A DNA stretch of 64,000 bases from Leclercia adecarboxylata (lineage in GTDB: Bacteria > Pseudomonadota > Gammaproteobacteria > Enterobacterales > Enterobacteriaceae), in NCBI GenBank assembly GCA_901472455.1, contig LR590464.1, positions 992,001-1,056,000 of the forward strand, written 5' to 3'. Every line of letters begins with the position of its first letter. The first letter of the stretch is position 1. Made by a program: the position numbers and the translations under genes. Positions 22,914-35,528 of this stretch are shown here, one piece after another. The notes under the pieces were generated by a model, which was not told where the DNA came from, did no database searches, and was given only the letters and a program-made list of their open reading frames with translations.

Positions 22914-22936
22914 GCGGAACGTGATCCACGTTCCGC
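22914..22936 (-). terminator. Hairpin after yajI
   Basis: GCGGAACGTG and CACGTTCCGC pair around ATC just past the yajI stop. The minus-strand tail CCCCCCTCTTTGG is a weak T-tract, so termination is probable but not certain. Confidence 0.5.
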
Positions 22937-22943
22937 TGGGGGA

Positions 22944-23485
22944 TTATTGCGCGACGGGCTGGATATCGTGGATGCGGATAAAACCGAGTTGATCGGGCGT
23001 CAGACCGTTAAGCTGCAACGGAATGTCGACATCGCTGGGTGCCAGAATGCTGGCCGGTGCATTAATCAGCTGGGTCTGAACGTTCAGCTCCTGGAAGCTG
23101 TCGGTGGTGCCCTGGATCTGGCCCCACTCAACGGTGGCGCTGAATGCCGGCAGGGGATCGTTTGATTCCCCCTGAATGCGCAGCGTGGCACGGGTGCCAT
23201 CGGCGTTTGGCGCGACGTTCACCAGCGACATGCGCAGTGTGCCGATCTGGCTGTTCAACCTGGCAGGCGTATTCGATCCCGGCAGCAGATAGACGCCGCT
23301 GGTCGATTTCGCGTTCAGCGCATTCTGCTGGGTGATCTTGACGGTTTCCTGGTTAAGCTTATTCATGGTCGTATTTCAATGAACTGATGCTTTGGTTCAT
23401 CTGGCGCACTTCGCTTTGCTGCGCACAGGCGCTGGAGGCTAAAAAGGCTTCCCAGCAGCAGAACATGTAGGTAACGTCTTGTCAT
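22944..23485 (-). CDS. yajI: Uncharacterised lipoprotein YajI
   Basis: The product is a predicted outer-membrane-sorted lipoprotein of about 180 residues with a DUF3251 domain. The ATG at 23485-23483 starts MTRRYLHVLLLGSLF. An extra C then breaks the lipobox; corrected it reads LFSLSACAQQSEVRQMNQS, with Cys as the lipidated residue. A second extra A near 23374 precedes MNKLNQETVKITQQNALNAK. The rest matches YajI (SGVYLLPGSNTPARL, LAPSDVDIPLQLNGL, FIRIHDIQPVAQ). Function is unknown. It is divergent from nrdR. Confidence 0.88.
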
Positions 23486-23627
23486 GGCAATTATTTCCCT
23501 GAAATAACGGATTCTGCTAAGGGTAGTCAACGACGCGGCCCTGCCGTATAGATCCTTTATCTCAAAAACGCTCCTTCTTTGTTGTCAGCCCAGTTCGGGG
23601 TAAAATGGAGTTCAGTCAACCCGATAG

Positions 23628-24090
<463 letters not shown>

Positions 24091-24094
24091 GCAC

Positions 24095-25199
24095 ATGCAG
24101 GATGAGATTTACATGGCGCGAGCGCTGAAGCTGGCGCAACGCGGGCGGTTTACCACCCACCCCAATCCGAACGTGGGTTGCGTTATCGTGAAAGATGGCG
24201 AGATCGTCGGGGAAGGTTTTCACTATCGTGCTGGTGAGCCGCATGCCGAAGTGCATGCCCTGCGCATGGCCGGCGAGAAGGCGCGCGGTGCGACGGCCTA
24301 CGTGACGCTGGAACCTTGCAGCCATCACGGTCGCACGCCGCCGTGCTGCGATGCCCTTATTGCAGCGGGCGTTTCACGGGTCGTCGCGGCGATGCAGGAT
24401 CCTAATCCTCAGGTTGCTGGTCGTGGCCTGTATCGCCTGCAGCAGGCGGGCATTGAAGTCAGTCATGGCCTGATGATGAGTGAGGCCGAACGCCTGAACA
24501 AAGGCTTCCTCAAGCGGATGCGAACCGGTTTTCCCTATATCCAACTGAAGCTGGGTGCCTCGCTGGATGGCCGCACGGCAATGGCCAGCGGCGAAAGCCA
24601 GTGGATAACCTCCCCGCAAGCAAGGCGCGATGTGCAACGTCTGCGCGCGCAAAGCCATGCTATCCTCACCAGCCATGCCACCGTTTTGGCCGACGATCCT
24701 GCTTTGACGGTGCGCTGGGATGAGCTGAATGCCGACACGCAGACGCTGTATCCGCAACAAAATTTACGCCAGCCGCTGCGCATCGTGGTTGACCGGCAGA
24801 ACAGCGTGACGCCTGAGCACCGCATTGTGCAGCAGCTGGGCGAAACCTGGTTTGCCCGTACGCAGGAAGATGAGCGCAGCTGGCCGGAAGGCGTTCGCAG
24901 CATCCTGGTGCCGGAGCATAACGGGCACGTGGATTTAGTGGTGCTGATGATGTTGCTGGGTAAACAGCAGATCAACAGTATCTGGGTAGAAGCCGGTCCG
25001 ACGCTGGCCGGTGCGCTGTTGCAGGCCGGGCTGGTAGACGAGCTGATCGTCTATCTGGCGCCTAAACTGTTAGGCAGCGACGCGCGTGGTCTGTGCGTGT
25101 TACCTGGGCTGGAAAAACTGGCGGATGCTCCGGCCATTTAACTTTAGCGAGATACGCCCGGTTGGGCCGGATCTGTGTCTCCACCTGACCACCGCGTAA
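24095..25199 (+). CDS. ribD: Bifunctional riboflavin deaminase/reductase RibD
   Basis: RibD carries out two consecutive steps of riboflavin synthesis: deamination of the pyrimidine and NADPH-dependent reduction of the ribosyl side chain. The N-terminal deaminase has [11 protein letters not shown] and [17 protein letters not shown] as zinc ligands. The C-terminal reductase starts near [15 protein letters not shown] chose ATG 24095 ([13 protein letters not shown]). An extra C near 25133 truncates the frame at ADAPAI; corrected it reads [20 protein letters not shown] to the TAA at 25197. Repaired length is 367 residues. Confidence 0.96.
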
Positions 25200-25290
25200 G
25201 GCTTGCCTAAATAGGGAAGCAGTGCGCAAAAATATTATGATAAAATCCGCCCCCCTGCGGGGCCACCAAATGAACCCGTTAAGGAAGAGT

Positions 25291-25762
25291 ATGAACATTA
25301 TTGAAGCAGCCGTTGCTACCCCGGACGCTCGCGTCGCCATCACCATTGCGCGTTTCAACAACTTCATCAACGACAGCCTGCTGGAGGGTGCCATTGACGC
25401 CCTGAAACGTATCGGCCAGGTGAAAGACGAAAACATTACCGTTGTCTGGGTTCCGGGTGCTTACGAACTGCCACTGGCAGCGGGCGCACTGGCGAAAACC
25501 GGTAAGTATGATGCAGTTATCGCACTGGGTACGGTAATTCGTGGCGGCACCGCGCATTTTGAATATGTTGCGGGTGGCGCAAGCAACGGTCTGGCGCACG
25601 TGGCACAGGATGCAGAAATTCCTGTCGCTTTCGGCGTACTCACCACTGAAAGTATTGAACAAGCCATCGAACGTGCTGGCACCAAAGCCGGTAACAAAGG
25701 TGCAGAAGCTGCACTGACCGCGCTTGAAAATGATCAATGTATTGAAAGCCATCAAGGCCTGA
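25291..25762 (+). CDS. ribH: 6,7-dimethyl-8-ribityllumazine synthase
   Basis: Lumazine synthase (called ribE in E. coli K-12) condenses the pyrimidine from the RibD branch with 3,4-dihydroxy-2-butanone 4-phosphate; it forms a 60-subunit shell. ATG 25291 follows AAGGAAG and opens [17 protein letters not shown]. Active-site motifs are [26 protein letters not shown] and the later [10 protein letters not shown]. An extra A near 25730 shifts the last residues; corrected, the end is [14 protein letters not shown] at 25762. Repaired length is 156 residues. Confidence 0.96.
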
Positions 25763-25784
25763 TTTTTTTTGTAAGGGGAATTCC

Positions 25785-26203
25785 GTGAAACCTGCTGCTC
25801 GTCGCCGCGCCCGTGAATGTGCCGTTCAGGCACTTTACTCCTGGCAGTTGTCCCAGAACGACATCGCTGATGTTGAATACCAGTTCCTGGCGGAACAAGA
25901 CGTCAAAGACGTTGACGTCGTGTACTTCCGTGAACTGCTGTCGGGAGTGGCGACTAATAGCGCGTATCTCGACGGTCTGATGAAGCCGTACCTGTCCCGT
26001 CTGCTCGAAGAGCTGGCCAGGTTGAAAAAGCTGTGCTGCGTATCGCACTGTTTGAGCTGTCGAAGCGTGATGATGTGCCGTACAAAGTGGCCATCAACGA
26101 AGCGATCGAACTGGCGAAAACCTTCGGTGCTGAAGACAGCCACAAATTTGTGAATGGCGTGCTGGATAAAGCCGCACCTGCGATCCGTCCCCGTAAAAAG
26201 TGA
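25785..26203 (+). CDS. nusB: Transcription antitermination factor NusB
   Basis: NusB binds BoxA RNA with S10 (NusE) in rRNA and lambda antitermination. The start is GTG at 25785 behind AAGGGGAA, 22 bases after rib[28 protein letters not shown] is the arginine-rich RNA-binding N-terminus. A missing G near 26019 shifts the frame after SRLLEEL; corrected it reads [24 protein letters not shown], ending IRPRKK. Repaired length is 139 residues. Confidence 0.96.
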
Positions 26204-26207
26204 TCCG

Positions 26208-26262
26208 CAAGCCGGAGTATCGTGTCGCCTTTGGGCGGTGCGTGCTCCGGTTTTTTTATTTT
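26208..26262 (+). terminator. Imperfect terminator between nusB and thiL
   Basis: CCGGAG and CTCCGG arms with imperfect pairing between them (inner CGCC/GGCG) are followed by TTTTTTTATTTT. It may allow partial read-through into thiL. Confidence 0.55.
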
Positions 26263-26281
26263 CTTTGCTGAGGCATAACGT

Positions 26282-27253
26282 ATGGCATGTGGCGAATTTT
26301 CCCTGATTGCCCGTTATTTTGACCGAGTCAGAAGCTCGCGTCTCGATGTGGAAACCGGCATCGGCGACGACTGTGCACTTCTCAATATCCCCGAAAAGCA
26401 GACGCTGGCCATCAGCACCGACACCTTAGTGTGTGGTCATCATTTTCTGCCGGATATCGATCCTGCCGATCTGGCGTATAAAGCGCTGGCGGTGAACGTG
26501 AGCGATTTGGCGGCGATGGGGGCCGATCCGGCGTGGTTAACCCTGGCGCTGACCCTGCCTGAAGTTGATGAAAGCTGGCTTGAGGCCTTTAGCGACGCGC
26601 TGTTTGAACAGCTTAACTATTACGATATGCAGCTGATTGGCGGCGATACTACCGCCGGTCCGCTGTCGATGACCCTGGCGATCCACGGCTATGTGCCGGC
26701 TGGGCGGGCGTTAAAACGTTCTGGTGCGAAACCGGGCGACTGGATTTATGTCACCGGCACGCCGGGTGACAGCGCGGCAGGGCTGGCCATATTGCAGAAG
26801 CAGTTAACCGTGCCGGACGCGAATGATGAGGCGTACTTTGTGCGACGCCATCTGCGCCCGACGCCGCGCATTCTGCACGGCCAGGCGCTGCGAGATCGCG
26901 CCAGCTCTGCTATCGATCTCTCGGATGGGCCTGATCTCCGATCTGGGTCATATTCTGGAAAGCCAGCGGCGTAGGCGCGCGGATCGACCTGGATCTGTTC
27001 CCGCTCTCTGAGGCGATGCGCAGGCACGTGGAGCCAGATCAGGCGTTGCGCTGGGCGCTCTCCGGCGGCGAAGATTATGAGCTGTGCTTTACCGTTCCTG
27101 AGCTGAACCGCGGCACGCTGGATGTGGCGTTAGCTAATCTGGGGGCTGGTTACCTGTATCGGCCAGATTATGCGGAAAAGCGAAGGATTGCAGTTTGTGC
27201 AGAACGGTTCGCCGGTAACGCTCGACTGGAAAGGGTACGATCACTTCGCATAG
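26282..27253 (+). CDS. thiL: Thiamine-monophosphate kinase ThiL
   Basis: ThiL phosphorylates thiamine monophosphate to the active cofactor thiamine diphosphate. The frame opens [15 protein letters not shown] and shows the PurM-like motifs [40 protein letters not shown] and [11 protein letters not shown]. Three extra bases interrupt it, near 26928, near 26966 and near 27150. Corrected, the end reads [20 protein letters not shown] then DHFA with TAG at 27251. Repaired length is about 323 residues. In E. coli pgpA follows directly; here it is missing. Confidence 0.94.
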
Positions 27254-27271
27254 TTCTGTGCGGCGTGTATT

Positions 27272-27303
27272 GCCGGGTGGCAGCTTCGCCTTACCCGGCT
27301 TAC
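27272..27303 (+). repeat. REP-like palindrome in place of pgpA
   Basis: GCCGGGTGGCAGCTTCGCC followed by TTACCCGGCTTAC is the GCCGGGTGGCGGCTTCGCC-type REP element common in enterobacteria. It sits 18 bases after thiL. Confidence 0.75.
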
Positions 27304-27312
27304 AGATACTTT

Positions 27313-27348
27313 GAAAAGCCCGGTACGCGTGAAGCGCCACCGGGCTTT
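27313..27348. terminator. Terminator between thiL and yajO
   Basis: AAAAGCCCGGT and ACCGGGCTTTTTT pair around a loop of about ten bases, between the convergent stops of thiL and yajO. Confidence 0.8.
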
Positions 27349-27349
27349 T

Positions 27350-28328
27350 TTATTTGAATCCCACGACCGGATGCTGCTTGTACGGCGTCTCCAGCTCGGC
27401 GATCTGTTCCGGGGTCAGGGTGATATCTACGGCATTGATCAACTCGTCCAGCTGCTCTTCGCGCGATGCGCCGATAATGGGCGCTGCCACTCCCCGCTTA
27501 CTCAACACCCATGCCAGTGCCACCTGAGCGCGCGTTACGCCGAGATCCCTCGGCAACTCTTGTTAAACGTTCGGCTATCTGCGCATTATTGGCTTCGGTT
27601 TCGTCATACAGCGTTTTTGCCAAACTCATCCGATACCGAGCGGGCAGTGGTTTCACCCCACGGACGGGTTAACCGCCCCGCGCGCCAGCGGACTCCACGG
27701 GATCACCGCCACGCCGTGCTGATAGCACAGGGGCAACATCTCGCGCTCTTCTTCGCGATAGATTAGGTTGTAGTGATCCTGCATGGTGACAAAGGGCGCC
27801 CAGCCGTGCTGTTCCTGAAGTGCCAGCGCCTGGGCAAACTGGGCGGCGTGCATCGACGAGGCGCCGATATAGCGCGCTTTCCCCGCCCTGACCACGTCAT
27901 TCAGCGCCTCGAGCGTCTCTTCAATCGGGGTATTATAATCCCAGCGGTGGATCTGCAGCAGATCGACATATTCCATGTTCAGGCGTCGCAGGCTGTCATC
28001 AATGGAGCGAAGGATCTGCGCCCGGGAGAGGCCTTCTGCCAGATCACCCACCTGATGGTACACTTTGGTGGCGACCACCACTTCCTCGCGGCGAGCGAAG
28101 TCGCGCAGCGCCTGGCCGACGATCTCTTCGCTGCTGCCATCGGAGTAGCTGTTGGCGGTATCAAAGAAGTTAATGCCGCCCTCAAGAGCGTGGTTTGATG
28201 ATCGGACGGCTGCTCTCTTCCGGCAGCGTCCAGGCGTGCTTACCCCGGTCCGGCTCGCCAAACGTCATGCAGCCCAGACAAAGACGAGAAACCTTAAGAT
28301 CTGTTTTTCCTAATATATTGTATTGCAT
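27350..28328 (-). CDS. yajO: Aldo-keto reductase YajO
   Basis: YajO is a cytoplasmic NADPH-dependent aldo/keto reductase, reported in E. coli to contribute to xylulose 5-phosphate conversion linked to thiamine synthesis. The ATG at 28328-28326 starts [20 protein letters not shown]. The catalytic Asp/Tyr region is [18 protein letters not shown], with the Lys in VVVATKVYH and the His in [11 protein letters not shown]. It ends [15 protein letters not shown]. Four extra bases break it, near 28195, 27668, 27618 and 27546. Repaired length is about 324 residues. It is close to dxs on the same strand. Confidence 0.92.
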
Positions 28329-28393
28329 GGTTCCACTCCTGCTGATTACTTAAAACGTAACGTTAAGCATAGCAGGAGCGGAAAGGGGAGGGA

Positions 28394-30263
28394 TTATGCC
28401 AGCCAGGCGTTGATGCGGGCTTTCGATACCCGCGGCATCCAGACCAATGTCGGCGCGCGCTTCGTCCTGCGTACCCTGCGGGATAAAGTGATCCGGCAGG
28501 CCCAGGTTCAGCACGGGTACAGGTTTACGATTCGCCATCAGCACTTCGTTCACGCCGCTGCCAGCTCCCCCCATAATTGCATTCTCTTCCAGGGTGACCA
28601 GCGCCTCGTGACGTGATGCCATGTCCAGTATCAGGGCCTCATCGAGCGGCTTCACAAAGCGCATGTCGACCAGGGTCGCGTTAAGGGACTCTGCCACTTT
28701 TGCCGCTTCTGGCATCAACGTGCCAAAGTTCAGGATCGCCAGCTTTTCACCGCGACGTTTAACGACACCTTTGCCGATCGGCAGTTTTGCCAGCGGCTCC
28801 AGGGTGACGCCCACGGCGTTACCGCGCGGATAACGCACGGCCGTTGGGCCATCCCTGGTAGTGATAGCCGGTGAACAGCATCTGGCGACATTCGTTTTCG
28901 TCGCTTGGGGTCATCACCACCATATCCGGGATAACAGCGTAAAAAAGAGAGATCAAACGCGCCCTGGTGCGTCTGGCCGTCCGGCGCCGACAATGCCTGC
29001 GCGGTCAATGGCGAACAGCACGGGCAGCTTCTGGATCGCGACGTCGTGGATCACCTGGTCATAGGCGCGCTGCAGGAAGGTGGAGTAGATCGCCACGACC
29101 GGCTTATAACCGCCAATCGCCAGGCCTGCGGCAAAGGTCACGGCATGTTGCTCGGCAATGGCGACATCAAAATATTGCGTCGGGTATTTGCGGGAAAACT
29201 CGACCATCCCGGAACCTTCGCGCATTGCCGGGGTAACGGCCATCAGCTTGCTGTCTTTGGCGGCGGTTTCGCACAGCCAGTCACCCGAAAATTTTAGAAT
29301 AACTCGGCATCCCACCGCTGCTTTTTGGCAGGCAGCCGCTGGTGTGGTCGAACTTGGGTACCGCGTGGAAGGTGATCGGATCTTTTTCCGCCGGTTCGTA
29401 GCCCCGGCCTTTTTTGGTCATGATGTGCAGGAACTGCGGGCCTTTCAGGTCACGCATGTTTTTCAGCGTGGAGACCAGCCCCAGCACGTCGTGTCCATCC
29501 ACCGGACAATGTAGTTAAAGCCCAGCTCTTCAAACAGCGTGCCAGGCACGACCATGCCTTTGATGTGCTCTTCGGTGCGGTTTCAACAGCTCTTTGATCG
29601 GGGGTACGCCAGAGAAGACTTTTTTGCCGCCTTCGCGCAGGCTGGAGTAGAGCTTACCGGAGAGCAGGTTCGCCAGGTGGTTGTTCAGCGCCCCGACGTT
29701 TTCGGAAATCGACATCTCGTTGTCATTGAGCACCACCAGCATGTCTGGTTTGATATCGCCCGCGTGATTCATCGCCTCAAAGGCCATCCCGGCGGTGATC
29801 GCGCCATCGCCAATGACGCAGACGGTACGGCGCTGTTTGTTCTCTTTGGCAGCCGCGACGGCTACCCCGATCCCGGCTGAAATAGAGGTGGAAGAGTGAC
29901 CGACGCTCAGCACGTCGTATTCGCTCTCGCCACGCCATGGGAACGGATGCAGGCCGCCTTTCTGGCGAATGGTGCCGATTTTATCGCGACGGCCAGTCAG
30001 AATTTTGTGCGGATAAGCCTGATGACCCACGTCCCAGAGTCAGCTGATCGAATGGCGTGTTATAGACATAATGCAGCGCCACGGTGAGTTCCACCGTGCC
30101 AAGCCCGGAGGCGAAATTGACCGCTGGAGCGGCTGACGCTGTCGAGCAGGTAGCGACGCAGCTCGTCGCACAGCTTCGGCAGGTTCTCTTTCGGCAACAG
30201 ACGTAACTCCTGGGTGGAGTCAACCAACGCCAGTGTCGGGTATTTGGCAATATCAAAACTCAT
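28394..30263 (-). CDS. dxs: 1-deoxy-D-xylulose-5-phosphate synthase
   Basis: Dxs condenses pyruvate and glyceraldehyde 3-phosphate using thiamine diphosphate, the first step of the MEP isoprenoid pathway; it also feeds thiamine and pyridoxal synthesis. It starts [20 protein letters not shown]. The cofactor motif is [20 protein letters not shown] with [10 protein letters not shown], and [11 protein letters not shown] and [15 protein letters not shown] are also visible. About nine single-base indels break it (near 30118, 30041, 29582, 29507, 29288, 28983, 28937, 28856 and 28412), the highest density in the window. Corrected, it ends [12 protein letters not shown]. Repaired length is about 620 residues. 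It is essential, so the breaks must be sequence errors. Confidence 0.95.
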
Positions 30264-30287
30264 CAGAGACTCATCGTGGTGTTTTCG

Positions 30288-31189
<902 letters not shown>

Positions 31190-31432
31190 CTACTCGGCAT
31201 CCGGTGTGAAGGGGGTCGTGGCAGCATCTTCGTTATCGGAGAGCAAGATCTGCACGCGTTGTTCCGCCTGTTGCAGTTTAACCTGGCCCTGGCGCGCCAG
31301 CTGCACGCCGCGTTCGAATTCATTAAGCGCCTCTTCCAACGGCAGGTCGCCGCTTTCCAGACGGGTAACGATTTGCTCCAGTTCACTCAGCGCAGTTTCG
31401 AAACTGGCGGGTGCATCGTTTTTCTTCGGCAT
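31190..31432 (-). CDS. xseB: Exodeoxyribonuclease VII small subunit
   Basis: XseB binds the large subunit XseA to form exonuclease VII, which degrades single-stranded DNA. The frame is intact at 80 residues. [30 protein letters not shown] is the family signature, with a helical-hairpin sequence [21 protein letters not shown]. Its TAG directly abuts the ispA ATG, so the two are coupled. It is the first gene of the operon. Confidence 0.96.
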
Positions 31433-31551
31433 AGTGAATGTCTGACTCTCAGTTTTTTATCCCTGATATGGTATCGGACTCAGGGTAATTATCAAATAAC
31501 GCGCAATGTGCACAGGAGCCACGTGATGGTGGTATACTTCTGCGCCTGGAT

Positions 31552-31574
31552 GCAGCCCTGGAAATGTGGGCTGC
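31552..31574 (+). other. Hairpin in the thiI leader
   Basis: GCAGCCC and GGGCTGC pair around a nine-base loop, about 50 bases before the thiI ATG. It is followed by TGTACTTTTCC. It could be an attenuator-like structure, but evidence is weak. Confidence 0.3.
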
Positions 31575-31624
31575 TGTACTTTTCCATTACAAGCTTAACT
31601 GCTTGCCTAAGAAACATTGCCGCC

Positions 31625-33073
31625 ATGAAGTTTATCATTAAATTGTTCCCGGAAATCACCATCAAAAGCCAATCTGTGCGTTTGCGCTTTATTAAAATTT
31701 TAACCGGGAACATTCGTAACGTTCTGAAGCATTACGACGAGACGCTGGCCGTCGTGCGTCACTGGATCATGTCGAAGTCCGCGCTAAAGATGAAAACAAG
31801 CGCCTGGACATTCGAGAAGCCTTAACCCGTATTCCGGGGATCCACCATATTCTGGAAGTGGAAGATGTTCCATTCACTTCCCTGCACGACATCTTCGAAA
31901 AAGCGCTGGCGCAGTATCGCGATCAGATCGAAGGCAAAACCTTCTGCGTACGTGCAAAGCGTCGCGGCAAACATGAGTTTAGCTCCATTGAAGTCGAACG
32001 CTATGTGGGCGGCGGATTGAATCAGCACGTTGAATCTGCGCGTGTGCGTCTGACCAACCCGGAAGTGACCGTTAATCTGGAAATCGAGAACGACCGCCTG
32101 CTGCTGGTAAAAGGCCGCTACGAAGGTATCGGCGGCTTCCCAATCGGTACTCAGGAAGATGTGCTGTCGCTGATTTCCGGTGGTTTCGACTCCGGTGTTT
32201 CCAGCTATATGCTGATGCGCCGCGGCTGCCGCGTGCACTACTGCTTCTTTAACCTCGGCGGCGCGGCGCATGAAATTGGCGTACGTCAGGTGGCCCATTA
32301 TCTCTGGAACCGCTTCGGCAGCTCCCACCGTGTGCGTTTTGTGGCGATCAACTTTGAGCCGGTGGTGGGCGAAATCCTCGAGAAAGTGGACGACGGCCAG
32401 ATGGGCGTGGTGCTGAAGCGCATGATGGTGCGTGCGGCCTCAAAAGTGGCTGAGCGTTATGGCGTGCAGGCGCTGGTAACCGGCGAAGCGCTGGGCCAGG
32501 TCTCCAGCCAGACCCTGACCAACCTGCGTCTGATCGACAACGTGTCGGATACCCTGATCCTGCGTCCGCTGATTTCACACGACAAAGAACACATCATCGA
32601 TCTGGCGCGTGAAATCGGTACTGAAGACTTCGCCCGCACCATGCCGGAATACTGCGGAGTGATCTCAAAAAGCCCGACCGTGAAAGCGGTGAAGGCGAAG
32701 ATCGAAGCGGAAGAAGAAAACTTCGATTTCAGCATCCTTGAGAAAGTGGTGGCCGAAGCCTCTAACATTGATATCCGCGAAATCGCCCAGCAGACCGAGC
32801 AGGACGTGGTGGAAGTTGAGACCGTGAACGGTTTCGGTCCTGACGACGTGCTGGCTGGATATCCGCTCTGTGGACGAGCAGGATGCGAAGCCGTTTGAGC
32901 CGGAAGGTGTGGAAGTGGCCTCGCTGCCGTTCTACAAGCTGAGCACCAAATTTGGCGATCTGGATAAGAGCAAAACCTATCTGCTGTGGTGCGAGCGCGG
33001 GGTGATGAGCCGTCTGCAGGCGCTCTATCTGCGCGAGCAGGGCTTTACGAATGTGAAGGTGTATCGCCCGTAG
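31625..33073 (+). CDS. thiI: tRNA 4-thiouridine synthase ThiI
   Basis: ThiI transfers sulfur, passed from IscS, to tRNA uridine-8 and also serves thiamine thiazole synthesis. Order: ferredoxin-like/THUMP domain (to about residue 170), PP-loop [15 protein letters not shown] that adenylates tRNA, then a rhodanese domain with the persulfide Cys in [14 protein letters not shown]. Two indels break it: a missing G near 31771 ([20 protein letters not shown]) and an extra base near 32858 ([17 protein letters not shown]). It ends FTNVKVYRP. Repaired length is 482 residues. Divergent from xseB. Confidence 0.96.
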
Positions 33074-33097
33074 TTCATTGCAGGGGAGTGCGGCCTG

Positions 33098-33137
33098 ATG
33101 CCCTCACCCCGACCCTCTCCCCACGAGGAGAGGGCGC
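33098..33137. repeat. CCCTCACCCC-type intergenic palindromic repeat
   Basis: CCCTCACCCCGACCCTCTCC followed by CCACGAGGAGAGGG. CCCTCTCC (33113-33120) pairs with GGAGAGGG (33127-33134). This sequence family recurs between genes in many enterobacterial genomes. Confidence 0.7.
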
Positions 33138-33143
33138 AAACAT

Positions 33144-33173
33144 AAAAAACGGCAACCTTTGGTTGCCGTTTTG
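33144..33173. terminator. Terminator between thiI and yajL
   Basis: AAAAAACGGCAACC, loop TTT, GGTTGCCGTTTT. It serves convergent thiI and yajL. Confidence 0.9.
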
Positions 33174-33206
33174 CTTTTACCTCGTGCCACCCGGCTTTTT
33201 TATGCA

Positions 33207-34674
<1,468 letters not shown>

Positions 34675-34802
34675 TGTTCCTCCTCACCTGCAACTGGCCA
34701 GGTGTTACAACATGTAGTATAGCGTCGACAACTAAGCTTCTGTTGAGTTATGCCTCGTTGCGGGTATTATGCAACGCAACAAAAGTGAAGGGAGAAGAAA
34801 AG

Positions 34803-35295
34803 ATGCCATCTTTCGATATTGTTTCTGAAGTTGATATCCAGGAAGTACGTAACGGCGTGGACAACGCCAGCCGCGAAGTTGAGTCACGCTTCGATTTTCG
34901 TGGCGTTGAGGCCAGTTTTGAGCTGAACGACGCGAATAAGACCATTAAGGTACTGAGCGAGTCGGATTTCCAGGTCACACAGTTGCTGGACATTCTGCGC
35001 GCCAAGCTGTTGAAGCGCGGCATTGAAGGGACCTCCCTCGATGTGCCGGAAACCTTCGTTCACAGCGGTAAAACCTGGTTTGTTGAAGCCAAACTGAAAC
35101 AGGGCATTGAGAGCGCGACGCAGAAAAAGATCGTTAAGCTCATCAAAGACAGCAAGCTGAAGGTACAGGCGCAAATCCAGGGCGAAGAGATTCGTGTTAC
35201 CGGCAAATCCCGCGACGATCTGCAGGGTGTGATGGCGCTGGTGCGCGGCGGCGATCTGGGTCAACCTTTCCAGTTTAAAAAACTTCCGCGATTAA
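34803..35295 (+). CDS. yajQ: YajQ, nucleotide/c-di-GMP-binding family protein
   Basis: YajQ family proteins have two ferredoxin-like domains; Xanthomonas and Pseudomonas members bind cyclic di-GMP, while the E. coli protein binds nucleotides. I chose ATG 34803 ([20 protein letters not shown]), behind AGGGAGAAG, instead of an upstream frame opening at 34674. An extra A in an A-run near 35279 changes the end; corrected it is [14 protein letters not shown] with TAA at 35293. Repaired length is 163 residues, as in E. coli. Divergent from panE. Confidence 0.94.
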
Positions 35296-35311
35296 TCATG
35301 TCGGATAAATA

Positions 35312-35343
35312 AAAAAGAGCCGTGTAAAACGGCTCTTTTTTTT
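35312..35343 (+). terminator. Terminator after yajQ
   Basis: AAAAAAGAGCCGT, loop GTAAA, ACGGCTCTTTTTTTT. Confidence 0.92.
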
Positions 35344-35495
35344 AATTTGCGCTCATCATCTTTAAGCGATCAAAAATACATTAACCTGTTTGTTATTAGC
35401 GCCCAGATTTAAATTAAGCCGCTGATGTTTCTGTCTTTTTAGAGGGTGTGAGGGGGTCGTTAAATACCGTAATGGTATGAATATGCACGGTATTT

Positions 35496-35519
35496 AATAA
35501 AGCCCCTAAGAAGGGGCTC
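35496..35519 (-). terminator. Terminator after yajR
   Basis: On the minus strand AGCCCCTT and AAGGGGCT-type arms pair, followed by TTTATTAAATACC. It lies about ten bases past the yajR stop. Confidence 0.6.
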
Positions 35520-35528
35520 AAGAAAAAA

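Noticed and set aside
33098..33137. The CCCTCACCCC/GGAGAGGG repeat as part of a CRISPR array or mobile element
   Set aside because: Only one copy is present, with no spacers or transposase; it matches a dispersed enterobacterial intergenic palindrome type.
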